Virus record (IMG/VR): IMGVR_UViG_3300044961_000373
Span: 1-50,016 of that record
Length of the DNA stretch: 50,016 nt
Origin: a virus
Strand: one strand, 5' to 3'
Shown here: piece after piece, positions 24,180 to 33,218 of the stretch
How positions within the stretch are numbered: the stretch's first letter is position 1
Layout of the letters: each line of letters begins with the position of its first letter
Made by a program: the position numbers and the translations under genes
Notes under the pieces: model-generated
What the model saw: the letters and a program-made list of their open reading frames with translations, nothing else
The model's database searches: none
What the model was told of the DNA's origin: nothing

Positions 24180-25757
24180 ATGAACAATAAGGCTTTAAGA
24201 GAACGCAAAAAATTATCTTCTGATAATAATACATTTACCGGGAAACCAGGTGAAATTGTAATCGTTACGGATGAAAAAACGCTCGCCATTCATGATGGAG
24301 TAACCGCTGGTGGTGTGAAATTATCGAAAGAAGATGCTAATTCTACATCTATACATCAACACGCAACGGCAACGCAATCGACACCAGGATTTTTAAGTGC
24401 TGCGGATAAAACAAAATTGGATAATCTTTCGCAACAAGCACTACCACCAGCTTCTTCTCAAAATAATCCAGATACTCTCGTTAGGAGAGACACAAACGGT
24501 GATTTTGCAGCTAGAAATATAACAGCAACACAATTTATCGGTGCTTTAAGTGGATTGGCAACAGGAATTTCTGGTAATTTATCGGGTGATGTTACTAGCA
24601 TAGGAATGGTTACAACTCTACAATCGGTTACTACTCCAGGTAATTATGGTTCTTCAACAGAAGTTCCGAGAATTACTGTTGATGCAAAAGGAAGAATTAC
24701 TGCTGTTCAATTACAACCAATTTCCGCTACTGCCAGCGGCGCCGCCGGTGGAGACCTGGGTGGTAATTATCCAAATCCAACAGTAGAGACGGTTGGAACA
24801 AGAACCAAAGCACAAATTTCTCAGAGTGTTTTGGATACTATTAATGCTACAAATTCACCAACAGCAAATACAATAGTGAAACGGGACAGTAGTTCTAAGT
24901 TTAGATCCGGATTAACTTCTATATCAGATTCTTCTGATACAGTAGTATCGAAATCATATGTTGATGCTTTGGGTGGTTCCGGAGGTTATTCTAATTTTGC
25001 TGTCTACAGAAGAAATCCGTCTTCCGGAACACAAGAAATTTCTGTGAATGGTGCAAGTTTTACTAACACAAATGCGGGAACATTTTCTGTACCTTCAAAT
25101 GTTAGAGTTGTTGGTATGATTTTAGTTTCTGGTGGACAAGGTGGATTTTATATCATTAGAGGAACGGGGTCGTTTTTAGTTGGAGACCCTGGAGGAACAT
25201 CAGGGGCAGTCTTTTATGCTTCTATGGTTCCTGTTGTTCCTGGATCGAATTTATCCATTACTATAGGTAGTGGTGGTAACGGTGGATATTGGGATAATAT
25301 AAGTTCGATGATAATGAATCCTGCCGATGGTGGATCAACAATAGTATCTGGATTACTTTCATTTTTAACAGGATCCGCTTCAAAAACGATAACCATTCCT
25401 GGTGGTACTTCAAGCAATATGAACCAATTTACTAGTGGATCTTCTCCTATCTATTTTTTCATTCCTACTTTAGGTGGTGATTATGCTTATTTACCGAACA
25501 TTAGAAAAACCGCTAATATTTTTGGTGTAGGTGGTGCAGTTGCAGGAACACCAACACCGGAATCTACTGTAGCGTTTGGTAGTTTTTCTCCTATAGGAAC
25601 AATTTTAGAATTAGGAAATCCAAGCACGCCTGGGATTCAAACAACACCTACTAGGTCTGGAATAGGATCAGGTGGCTCAAGTACTGTCGTTTTGTCAGGA
25701 AATTCTTCTATTTCTGCTGGAGCAGGTGGACATGGATATGCAATTATTTTCTATTAG
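24180..25757 (+). CDS. Tail fiber/adhesin with Gly-rich tip
   Basis: The 525-residue product has several parts. Residues 6-50 (ERKKLSSDNNTFTGKPGEI, TLAIHDGVTAGGVKL) match a virion-attachment domain used by many fibers. Residues 100-215 hold the repeat ATQFIGALSG with GGDLGGNYPNPTVETVG, shared with the fiber gene at 26952. From about 330 to the end it is Gly/Ser rich and closes with AGGHGYAIIFY, like adhesin tips that pack as Gly-rich helices and bind receptors. It should set host range. The small S26-like gene starts inside its 3' end. Confidence 0.85.
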   Translation: MNNKALRERKKLSSDNNTFTGKPGEIVIVTDEKTLAIHDGVTAGGVKLSKEDANSTSIHQHATATQSTPGFLSAADKTKLDNLSQQALPPASSQNNPDTLVRRDTNGDFAARNITATQFIGALSGLATGISGNLSGDVTSIGMVTTLQSVTTPGNYGSSTEVPRITVDAKGRITAVQLQPISATASGAAGGDLGGNYPNPTVETVGTRTKAQISQSVLDTINATNSPTANTIVKRDSSSKFRSGLTSISDSSDTVVSKSYVDALGGSGGYSNFAVYRRNPSSGTQEISVNGASFTNTNAGTFSVPSNVRVVGMILVSGGQGGFYIIRGTGSFLVGDPGGTSGAVFYASMVPVVPGSNLSITIGSGGNGGYWDNISSMIMNPADGGSTIVSGLLSFLTGSASKTITIPGGTSSNMNQFTSGSSPIYFFIPTLGGDYAYLPNIRKTANIFGVGGAVAGTPTPESTVAFGSFSPIGTILELGNPSTPGIQTTPTRSGIGSGGSSTVVLSGNSSISAGAGGHGYAIIFY

Positions 25758-26070
25758 AGGTTATAGTTTAGAACCGGATTTAAAAGATAAAGATGTAATT
25801 ACTATAGAAAAGAAAAATAATTATGAAAAAGGTGATATTGTTGTTTTAGATTTACCAAAATATGGACGAATAATAAAAAAAATTACACATGTTGCCGGAG
25901 AAGAGTTTCCAGAAGATGGTTGTTTAAAAGAATGGAAAAAGTTTTATAATATTATTCCAAAAGGATATGCTATCGTTATGGGTAATGCTATAAATAGTAT
26001 AGATAGTAGAAAATTTGGTCCAATAAATATAAGTTCAATAATGGGAGTAGCAAAAAAAGTAAATGCCTAA
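25738..26070 (+). CDS. Signal-peptidase-like (S26) small protease without membrane anchor
   Basis: The 110-residue product matches the conserved boxes of type I signal peptidases in order: GYSLEPDL (box B, Ser10), EKGDIVVLDL (box C), RIIKKITHVAGEE (box D, Lys47 as general base) and MGNAINSIDSRKFGP (box E). The usual N-terminal membrane helices are absent and the whole chain is soluble. LexA/UmuD-type S24 proteins share boxes B and D, but box E is of the signal-peptidase kind. The chosen ATG has AGGTGG eight bases upstream. It overlaps the end of one fiber gene and the start of another, so it may process a fiber or other virion protein; the substrate is inferred. Confidence 0.75.
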   Translation: MQLFSIRGYSLEPDLKDKDVITIEKKNNYEKGDIVVLDLPKYGRIIKKITHVAGEEFPEDGCLKEWKKFYNIIPKGYAIVMGNAINSIDSRKFGPINISSIMGVAKKVNA

Positions 26071-26959
26071 TCCAAACACTGCTGTTTTTCCTTCTGCGAT
26101 TGCTACAGATTCTACTTTTCCTGTTGCTACTGGTTCATTCCAAACTATTTTAACATCCGCCATTAATAATTCCACAACAACTATTCCAGTCGGATCAACA
26201 AATTCTGAGGTTCCTATTATATTGAGAATTAATAATGAATTAATTTTGGCTATAAACAAATCAGGAAATAATTTTATAAATTGTGTTCGTGGTTTTTATG
26301 GTACTACGGCGATTTCTCATTCCTCCGGTGCAAATGTTTTTTGTTATATTACAGCATATCATTTTAACCAATTGGCAAAAGAATTGATTGCTGTTCAAAC
26401 TGCATTAGGCGTAAATCTAGAAAATATTACACCATTAATAGCACCACAATATATATATTATAGGGTTGGTATTGTTCAGGATGATAATCCAACTCTAGCG
26501 TTTTCTGTAAAAACAGCAACAAAGCCAACTGTTGTAAAAATAGAATATAATAGAGTTTTGACAGCCGCCGCACAATATGGAGCAGGATCTTCTCAAGAAA
26601 TGTATGAAAACCTTTTTGTTCCGGAAGATTTTTTAGAAGAAAGTAATATCGAATTAATAATGACTTGGAATACTCCTGAAACAATAGGAAATGTGAGATG
26701 GGAATTATATGCATCTGAAGTTGAATCTGGTGATAGTTTAGATATACCATCATGGACAATAAGTTCTTTTGTTCAAGATACTGTTCCTGGTATAACAGAA
26801 AGATTGGTTAAGTCAACAATTGTAGCATCTACTATAGGATTAACATTGTCAGGTAAACATCTTTTCTTTAAAATTATGAGAGGAACTGATACTGCTGCTG
26901 GTCCAGCAAATTTAATTTCAGCAAAATTTAAGTTAATGAGAGCGATGTCAAATGCCTAA
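26063..26959 (+). CDS. Tail fiber-like protein with shared N-terminal domain
   Basis: The product has 298 residues. Residues 1-125 ([16 protein letters not shown], then [20 protein letters not shown]) are paralogous to the start of the fiber gene at 26952, and the two genes begin with nearly the same DNA. The shared part is likely a virion-attachment domain. The C-terminal half ([20 protein letters not shown] to KLMRAMSNA) is a distinct beta-rich domain without a known motif. The start overlaps the peptidase stop by eight bases, and its own stop overlaps the next fiber start in the same way, so three genes are coupled. Confidence 0.75.
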   Translation: MPNPNTAVFPSAIATDSTFPVATGSFQTILTSAINNSTTTIPVGSTNSEVPIILRINNELILAINKSGNNFINCVRGFYGTTAISHSSGANVFCYITAYHFNQLAKELIAVQTALGVNLENITPLIAPQYIYYRVGIVQDDNPTLAFSVKTATKPTVVKIEYNRVLTAAAQYGAGSSQEMYENLFVPEDFLEESNIELIMTWNTPETIGNVRWELYASEVESGDSLDIPSWTISSFVQDTVPGITERLVKSTIVASTIGLTLSGKHLFFKIMRGTDTAAGPANLISAKFKLMRAMSNA

Positions 26960-28538
26960 TCCAAATACTGCTGTTTTTCCTGCTTCTATTCCAACAGATG
27001 TCTCGTTAGCTGGTGTTGCTACTGACAATCTTTATACCACTTTATCGGCATCTATCAATAATAGCCAGACAAATAATATTGCCGTAACTTCTAGTTCTTT
27101 TGAAGTACCTGCTCTATTGTTGATTGATTCAGAATTGATTCTTGTGGAATCAAAAGCAGGGAATATTTTAAATGATGTAACTCGTGGATTTGCAGGAACG
27201 ACCGCTGCATCACATCTCGCGGGTGCAAATGTTTATGGGTATATATTTGCCTTCAAAATGAATCAGATTTCTGCTGAAATAAAAGCCATTTGTAATTCAT
27301 TAGGGCAAAATCTCTCAAATATACTTTATTCAGGACGTTCTGCTGGAGGTGATTTAGCAGGGACATATCCTAATCCAACATTAGCAAATATTGTTGGATT
27401 GACACCAGGAACATTTGGTGAAGGGGAATATGTTCCAGTAATAACTGTTGATCAGAAAGGTAGAATTACAGAAATATCCGAAACACCAATTACTATTACA
27501 GGTGGTGGAAACCCAACAGGTCCAGCAAGTGGTGATTTAGGAGGTACATATCCATCACCAACTGTCGAAACTGTTGGAAGCAAAACAAAAACAGAAATTT
27601 CAAATACCGTAAATAAAGTTGCAAATTCTACAAACGCAAATGTTGTTTCTACTTTAGTTGAAAGAGATTCGAATGGAGATTTTGCGGCTAGAAATATAAC
27701 AGCAACACAATTTATTGGTTCTTTAACAGGAAATGTAAATGGTAATGTGACAGGAAATGTTTCTGGTACTGCTGCTTCTTTTACAGGAAATCTGACAGGT
27801 GATGTTACTAGCGTAGGTATGACAACTACGCTTTCTAACACTCCTGTTACTCCTGCCGAATATGGATCTTCAACACAAGTTGCTAAAATCACCATTGATT
27901 CAAAAGGGAGAATTACTGCTGCTGTTAATGAAACAATTTCCGGTGTTATACCAGGTGGAGCGGCTGGTGGAGATTTAGCAGGTACATACCCAAATCCAAC
28001 AGTTTCTAAATCTTCATTTACATCATTTTCAATTAATGATGTCCGTATAAAAGATAATTCGGGAAATATTCAATTTAGAAATTTTAATGATGATGCATTT
28101 ATTGATATTGAAGCGAAGAGGATTTTTCAAAAAGAATTTTCTAACGTACCAGCAACACTAAAATATAGTATTCCTTATACAGATTTAGTGGATGCTGATG
28201 TAACACAGGAAATTATTTTTGCTTCATTGCCCGCGAAAGCAAAAGTGTTAGCAATAACATTAAAAACAGAAACAGAATTTTCTGGTTCTGGATTTACATC
28301 CGTGAATGTAGAAATTGGTGATGGAAATATAGATGATTATTATGTAACCGTATATGATTGTGATGCTACTGTTTCCAATACAAATTATAGTGATACTCAA
28401 ATGTACAAATCGCCCACATTTAGTCCTAGTAATTTGGTTGCTAAATTTACAGCAAATCAAAATTTTGGAAACGGAACAACAACAAATTTAAGTTCCGGTA
28501 ACCTAGATATATGGGTTACTGTTGTTGTTCTTCTATAG
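26952..28538 (+). CDS. Large tail fiber protein, mosaic of shared modules
   Basis: The 528-residue product starts with the attachment domain shared with 26063. Then come three [12 protein letters not shown]-type repeats (at about 133, 194 and 340) and a block, [16 protein letters not shown], almost identical to the fiber at 24180. Short hydrophobic-glycine repeats ([13 protein letters not shown]) follow at 260-272. The last about 130 residues form a separate beta domain ([13 protein letters not shown] to WVTVVVLL), which would be the exposed tip. The architecture suggests fibers built by exchange of segments. Its receptor is unknown. Confidence 0.85.
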   Translation: MPNPNTAVFPASIPTDVSLAGVATDNLYTTLSASINNSQTNNIAVTSSSFEVPALLLIDSELILVESKAGNILNDVTRGFAGTTAASHLAGANVYGYIFAFKMNQISAEIKAICNSLGQNLSNILYSGRSAGGDLAGTYPNPTLANIVGLTPGTFGEGEYVPVITVDQKGRITEISETPITITGGGNPTGPASGDLGGTYPSPTVETVGSKTKTEISNTVNKVANSTNANVVSTLVERDSNGDFAARNITATQFIGSLTGNVNGNVTGNVSGTAASFTGNLTGDVTSVGMTTTLSNTPVTPAEYGSSTQVAKITIDSKGRITAAVNETISGVIPGGAAGGDLAGTYPNPTVSKSSFTSFSINDVRIKDNSGNIQFRNFNDDAFIDIEAKRIFQKEFSNVPATLKYSIPYTDLVDADVTQEIIFASLPAKAKVLAITLKTETEFSGSGFTSVNVEIGDGNIDDYYVTVYDCDATVSNTNYSDTQMYKSPTFSPSNLVAKFTANQNFGNGTTTNLSSGNLDIWVTVVVLL

Positions 28539-28550
28539 GAGGTCAAACTG

Positions 28551-29579
28551 ATGGCTTTTGTAGATTGTGAAGGATTCGAATCTCTTTATTCGAATGCACC
28601 TTCATTAAAAGAAGAATTTATATCAATAGCCGCCGTAACTAGTAGTACAGATCCACAAATAACTGCATTTGGTTTTGGGAAATGTTTCGGAACAGGTATA
28701 GGTACATTTGATCAATTGTTTGTTTCCAAATTTCCAGGTTTAGTAAACAAAAAAACAATTTTCTTCAATTGGCATTTTAAAAATGTAATTAATAATACTA
28801 TTACTTTTAATTTACTAACACTACAAGATGAAAGTATAACACAGGTTGCTTTAAGAAGAAATGGAGATGGTTCATTTTCCGCTCTTAGAGGCTCTACGGT
28901 TTTAGCAACATCACCTATAATTACAACTAATAATCAATATTATTTCCTTCAATTAAAAGTTGTAATTGATTCTACGAATGGTGAATTTATATTTAAAGTG
29001 GACAATTCGACAGTTTTTAATTTAACCGGAATTAATACACAAAATACTGCAAACGATTATGTAAATAGATATACATTTAATGCACAATCTAATACAATTT
29101 ATATTGATAATGTTGTTATTTATGATGATAGTGGGTCTGTAATGAATGATTTTACAGAAGAAACGAGAGTAATAGGTCAATATCCTACAGGAAATGGTGA
29201 CACGATTGAATGGACTCCCAATACTTCAACCAATTTTTCTAGAGTAAATCAGAATTATGATGGGGATACAACATATAATTTTACCGATACGGTAGGACAC
29301 ACTGATTTATTTACATATGCTTCTCTTGTTACATCAGGAGCAAATGTATATGCTATAAAAGTGGGATCCACATTTAGAAAAGATGATGCTAATACAAACG
29401 CGGTCGTAAATGTGGTAAAAAGTGGTGGTACGATTTATGAAGATCCTGCTGGTCCGTATGAATCTTCTCCTTCTTACATAATCAAAGAATGGATTATGAT
29501 AAATGATCCAAATACATCTTCACCATGGACTGTTTCTGCGGCAAATGCTATTCAATCAGGAATAAGAAGAAAATTATAA
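28551..29579 (+). CDS. Concanavalin-like lectin-fold virion protein, copy A
   Basis: The 342-residue product begins MAFVDCEGFESLY and continues with a jelly-roll pattern: FFNWHFKN, FLQLKVVIDSTNGEFIFKV, then IYIDNVVIYDDSG. The second half has RVIGQYPTGNGD, VNQNYDGDTTYNF and a final WTVSAANAIQSGIRRKL, as in a widespread phage family I know as lectin/glucanase-fold tail or decoration proteins. It has a very strong AGGAGG site. A close paralog follows directly. It may bind sugars on the host or stabilise the fiber. Confidence 0.75.
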   Translation: MAFVDCEGFESLYSNAPSLKEEFISIAAVTSSTDPQITAFGFGKCFGTGIGTFDQLFVSKFPGLVNKKTIFFNWHFKNVINNTITFNLLTLQDESITQVALRRNGDGSFSALRGSTVLATSPIITTNNQYYFLQLKVVIDSTNGEFIFKVDNSTVFNLTGINTQNTANDYVNRYTFNAQSNTIYIDNVVIYDDSGSVMNDFTEETRVIGQYPTGNGDTIEWTPNTSTNFSRVNQNYDGDTTYNFTDTVGHTDLFTYASLVTSGANVYAIKVGSTFRKDDANTNAVVNVVKSGGTIYEDPAGPYESSPSYIIKEWIMINDPNTSSPWTVSAANAIQSGIRRKL

Positions 29580-29593
29580 TAGGAGTTAATGGA

Positions 29594-30619
29594 ATGTCTT
29601 TTGTAGATTGTGAAGGATTCGAAACTATCAATAACAATGATGTAAAAGAAACACTCATAGGAGTTTCTAATAATTATATCACGAGTAGTGATCCACAAAT
29701 TACTGCTTTTGGATATGGTACAGCTTATGGAAAAAATGTCGGTGGTGCTGAAGATACCTTTTCTTGTTATTTTCCAGGTTTAGTAAACAAAAAAACAATT
29801 TTCTTCAATTGGCACCTGAAAGGTAATTCTACCACTGCTTCAACCAATATGCATTTGACGCTGTTAGATGGTGCATCAACACAGGTCGTTTTAAGAAGAA
29901 ATGGAGACAATTCATTTTCCGCTCTTAGAGGCTCTACGGTTTTAGCAACATCTTCTCCAATAATTACAGTAACAAAATATTATTTCCTTCAATTAAAAGT
30001 TGTAATTGATTCTACGAATGGTGAATTTATATTTAAAGTGGACAATTCGACAGTTTTTAATTTAACCGGAATTAATACACAAAATACTGCAAACGATTAT
30101 GTAAATAGATATACATTTTTAGTATTATCAAATTTTAATTTCATTGATAATGTTGTTGTTTATGATGATGCAGGAACACAAATGAATGATTTTACACCAG
30201 AAACTAGGGTTTTTGGTCAATTCCCTACTGCTAATGGTGATATAAATGAATTTACTCCCAATACTTCAACCAATTTTTCTAGAGTAAATCAGAGATATGA
30301 TGGGGATACAACATATAATTTTACCGATACGGTAGGACACACTGATTTATATGCATATAATGCTTTAGTACCTTCTGGATCTGCTGTATATGGAGTAAAG
30401 ACAAGCATTTTCTTTAGGAAATCGGATTTAGGAGATAATGAGGTCGTAAATGTGGTAAAAAGTGGTGGTACGATTTATGAAGATCCTGCTGGTCCGTATG
30501 AATCTTCTCCTTCTTACATAATCAAAGAATGGATTATGGAAAAAAATCCAAATACAAATGATTTTTGGACCGTTTCTGGAGCAAACTCATTACAAACAGG
30601 AATTAGAAGGAAATTATAG
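29594..30619 (+). CDS. Concanavalin-like lectin-fold virion protein, copy B
   Basis: The 341-residue product is a tandem paralog of the previous gene. The chosen start MSFVDCEGFETINN has TAGGAG upstream and aligns with copy A; a longer in-frame reading overlaps copy A and is rejected. DNA blocks at 29981-30118 and 30442-30538 are identical to 28941-29078 and 29402-29498, while the intervening parts differ. That pattern suggests recent duplication with local change or exchange. The role should match copy A, perhaps with altered ligand choice. Confidence 0.75.
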   Translation: MSFVDCEGFETINNNDVKETLIGVSNNYITSSDPQITAFGYGTAYGKNVGGAEDTFSCYFPGLVNKKTIFFNWHLKGNSTTASTNMHLTLLDGASTQVVLRRNGDNSFSALRGSTVLATSSPIITVTKYYFLQLKVVIDSTNGEFIFKVDNSTVFNLTGINTQNTANDYVNRYTFLVLSNFNFIDNVVVYDDAGTQMNDFTPETRVFGQFPTANGDINEFTPNTSTNFSRVNQRYDGDTTYNFTDTVGHTDLYAYNALVPSGSAVYGVKTSIFFRKSDLGDNEVVNVVKSGGTIYEDPAGPYESSPSYIIKEWIMEKNPNTNDFWTVSGANSLQTGIRRKL

Positions 30620-30628
30620 GAATACATA

Positions 30629-30952
30629 ATGCCATCAAGAACAACTCAAATAACATTACAAATTCCAATAAAACCAACACAATCAGCTTCCCGCGTTACA
30701 AATATTACATCACAAATCACTGAAGGTACGGGAACATCATCAAATTTTTCGTTTTTAACAAAAGCGACACGGGATATTGTAAATACATTTAATACAAATC
30801 TATCACATATAACAAAAGCAACACGAGATGTTGTGTGTTCTGTGTATCCAGTTCCGAATGATACAAGAATAACACAAGCAACAAGGCAAATCGTTTGTGA
30901 GGTAAAAAGAGAACCAGTATTTGGACATATAAATATTCCTATAGGATATTAA
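30629..30952 (+). CDS. Small repeat protein with three KATR motifs
   Basis: The 107-residue product has three repeats of about 28 residues, each centred on I/L-T-[KQ]-ATR-[DQ]-[IV]-V: LTKATRDIV, ITKATRDVVCSV and ITQATRQIVCEV. The intervals differ in length. The N-terminus is Thr/Gln rich. Similar 'TQ-x-R-x-V' repeats occur in short phage proteins next to fiber genes. It may be a fiber-associated or neck decoration protein. It sits just before the small terminase and has no late box of its own. Confidence 0.65.
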   Translation: MPSRTTQITLQIPIKPTQSASRVTNITSQITEGTGTSSNFSFLTKATRDIVNTFNTNLSHITKATRDVVCSVYPVPNDTRITQATRQIVCEVKREPVFGHINIPIGY

Positions 30953-30956
30953 ATGA

Positions 30957-31517
30957 ATGAAAAATGTTGCTGAGAAATTAAATGAAGTATTAGGTATTGC
31001 CGAAGAATTAATACAAGAAGAAAGAGAAGAAAATAAAGTTGTGGAAATGATTCCAGTTTCCACAACACCATCTATATCTCCTTCTCCTATTACAAACAAT
31101 TCAATCAATACTTCTATTGATATTTTCCAAGAGATAGAAGAAAGTACAAAAGAAAGAATTTCGGAATTAAATGAAGACATAAAAGCGGCGAGAGATAACC
31201 TTTCTTTTCTAATAAAAATTGGTAAAGATGCTGCTGATGAATTACAAAATTTGGCTATTGAATCGGAAGAACCAAGAATGTATGAAGTATTCAGTGAATT
31301 AATTAATAGTATTTCTTCTGTGACAAAGGAAATGATTTCACTTCATAAAGTCCGATCCGATATTATAAGAAATGAATTTGAAAGAAAACGTCCAGTAAAA
31401 GAAGAAATAAAAAATTTAACACAAAATAACACCACAGTATATTTAAATACTACTGATGTTATAAAAGCGATCCGTGAAGGTGCGATGGATGCCGACATAC
31501 AATCAACAGCAGATTAA
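30957..31517 (+). CDS. gp16: Small terminase subunit gp16-like
   Basis: The product has 186 residues (T4 gp16 has 164). It has an acidic N-terminal helix, a Thr/Ser/Pro linker (about 33-50) and a long central coiled region (ESTKERISELNEDIKAARDN to KVRSDIIRNEFERK), followed by TDVIKAIREGAMDADIQ. This is the usual gp16 plan, in which the coiled coil drives ring assembly. The identity rests on this pattern and on its overlap with the large terminase, as in T4. Two ATGs lie four bases apart; 30957 gives the real frame. Confidence 0.8.
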   Translation: MKNVAEKLNEVLGIAEELIQEEREENKVVEMIPVSTTPSISPSPITNNSINTSIDIFQEIEESTKERISELNEDIKAARDNLSFLIKIGKDAADELQNLAIESEEPRMYEVFSELINSISSVTKEMISLHKVRSDIIRNEFERKRPVKEEIKNLTQNNTTVYLNTTDVIKAIREGAMDADIQSTAD

Positions 31518-33135
31518 ATGCTTTTCTAATAATCCAAAATTAAAAGATGCCGGGCAATCTTTACCTTATGATTCACACATGATTTCGGAATTAGTAAAAT
31601 GTCAGAAAGATCCCATTTATTTTATCAGAAATTATGTAAAAATTCTTAATGTTGATAAAGGTATTATTAATTTTGACCTTTATAAGTATGAAGAAGAATT
31701 TATTGAAAAAATGCAAAACAATCGTTTTGTAATTAGTAAGTTTCCTAGACAAAGCGGAAAATCAACAACCGTTATTGCTTACTTTTTATGGTATATTCTT
31801 TTTAACGATAATGTTAAGGTTGCTCTACTTGCAAATAAAGCAGAAACGGCACAGGAATTGATGTCAAGATTACAATTTGCGTTTGAATGTCTCCCATTTT
31901 GGATTCAACAAGGTGTGTTGGTTTGGAATAAACGTTCAATCGAATTAGAGAATGGGAGTAAAATGCGCTGTGCTGCTACTTCCGCTTCCGCTGTCCGCGG
32001 TGATACTTATAATATTATTTTTTTGGATGAATTTGCTCACATTCAACCACCTAGATTAGCAGACGAATTTTATACTTCCGTTTATCCAACAATTATGTCT
32101 GGACAAACGACAAAAATGTTTATCGTTTCTACACCAAAAGGAATGAATCTATATTATAAATTATGGATTGATGCCGTAGAAAAAAGATCAAATTATATTC
32201 CTATAAATGTTGATTGGAACCAAGTTCCTGGAAGAGACGAAAAATGGAAAGAAAAGGTTATTGCTGACATAGGTCCCGATAGATGGGCGCAAGAGTTTGA
32301 ATGTCAATTTATTGGATCTTCCGGAACATTGATTTCTACAACAAAATTGCGGCAAATGGCATTTAGAAATCCAATTAGCAACATTCATGGATTAAATTTG
32401 TATGAATATCCAAAAAAAGATCACCGGTATTGTTTATCTGTCGATACTGCTGAAGGGAAAGGTTCTGATTATCATGTGATTCAAGTTATTGATGTTACTA
32501 AACTTCCATTTAGACAGGTTGCCGTTTTCCGGGATAACACTTCTCCTGTTATGTTGTTACCTAATATAATTGATACCATCGGTAAATATTATAATAATGC
32601 TCAGGTAATTATAGAAATAGCTTCAACCGGTATGCAGGTTGCAGATATGCTTCATTTTGATATCGAATATCCTGAAATTATTCATGTTACCGTTAAGGGG
32701 CGTTTTGGACAAGTAGTTGGAGGCGGATTCTCAAAGACTTTTCAGCGTGGTGTAAAGATGTCTCCGGCAGTAAAACGAATGGGGTGTATGAATTTGAAAA
32801 CACTCATTGAACAAGAAAAACTGATTATTCAGGATTTTGATACAATAAGTGAATTAACTACATTTGTAGATAATGGAAGCGGAAAATATCAAGCAGAAGA
32901 AGGGTGTAATGATGACACGACGATGGCGCTTGTTGTTTTTTCTTGGTTAGTAGCACAAAGATATTTTAGAACTGATGATGATGGAATAGATGTTCGCCAA
33001 AATTTGGAAGAAGAAAATAAGGATTGGATAAATAACGAAATGTTGCCGCCGATGCTTTCTATTTCTGATGGAAGAGAAGAAGATTATGAAATTGATTCGC
33101 AAGGTATTGCATGGAGATCAATTATAGAAAAGTGA
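31489..33135 (+). CDS. gp17: Large terminase subunit gp17
   Basis: The 548-residue packaging motor has an ATPase domain and a nuclease domain. Walker A is PRQSGKST at about 86-93, and Walker B with its catalytic Glu is IIFLDEFAH near 176-184. The coupling motif is in FIVSTPKGMN. The RNase H-like nuclease shows SVDTAEGKGSDYH and CNDDTTMALVVF as metal-binding acids, with IIEIASTG between. ATG at 31489 is preferred over upstream GTG codons because it has AAGG upstream and gives a normal start. The gene overlaps gp16 by 29 bases. Confidence 0.96.
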   Translation: MPTYNQQQIKCFSNNPKLKDAGQSLPYDSHMISELVKCQKDPIYFIRNYVKILNVDKGIINFDLYKYEEEFIEKMQNNRFVISKFPRQSGKSTTVIAYFLWYILFNDNVKVALLANKAETAQELMSRLQFAFECLPFWIQQGVLVWNKRSIELENGSKMRCAATSASAVRGDTYNIIFLDEFAHIQPPRLADEFYTSVYPTIMSGQTTKMFIVSTPKGMNLYYKLWIDAVEKRSNYIPINVDWNQVPGRDEKWKEKVIADIGPDRWAQEFECQFIGSSGTLISTTKLRQMAFRNPISNIHGLNLYEYPKKDHRYCLSVDTAEGKGSDYHVIQVIDVTKLPFRQVAVFRDNTSPVMLLPNIIDTIGKYYNNAQVIIEIASTGMQVADMLHFDIEYPEIIHVTVKGRFGQVVGGGFSKTFQRGVKMSPAVKRMGCMNLKTLIEQEKLIIQDFDTISELTTFVDNGSGKYQAEEGCNDDTTMALVVFSWLVAQRYFRTDDDGIDVRQNLEEENKDWINNEMLPPMLSISDGREEDYEIDSQGIAWRSIIEK

Positions 33136-33149
33136 GAAATCCTTTTTTT

Positions 33150-33157
33150 GATAAATA
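33150..33157 (+). promoter_or_regulatory. Late box GATAAATA before the sheath gene
   Basis: An exact NATAAATA box 61 bases before the gp18 ATG. The AT-rich leader carries a strong AAGGAG site (33203-33208), as expected for a highly expressed structural gene. Confidence 0.7.
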
Positions 33158-33218
33158 CAAACAGACATAAAAAGGAATTTTTTATATTTTTTTGTTTTAG
33201 ATAAGGAGAATCAATAAA

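Noticed and set aside
33140-33176. Possible terminator after gp17 (TCCTTTTT pairing with AAAAAGGA)
   Set aside because: The 8-bp stem is mostly A-T with a 21-base loop that contains the gp18 late box; too weak to call.
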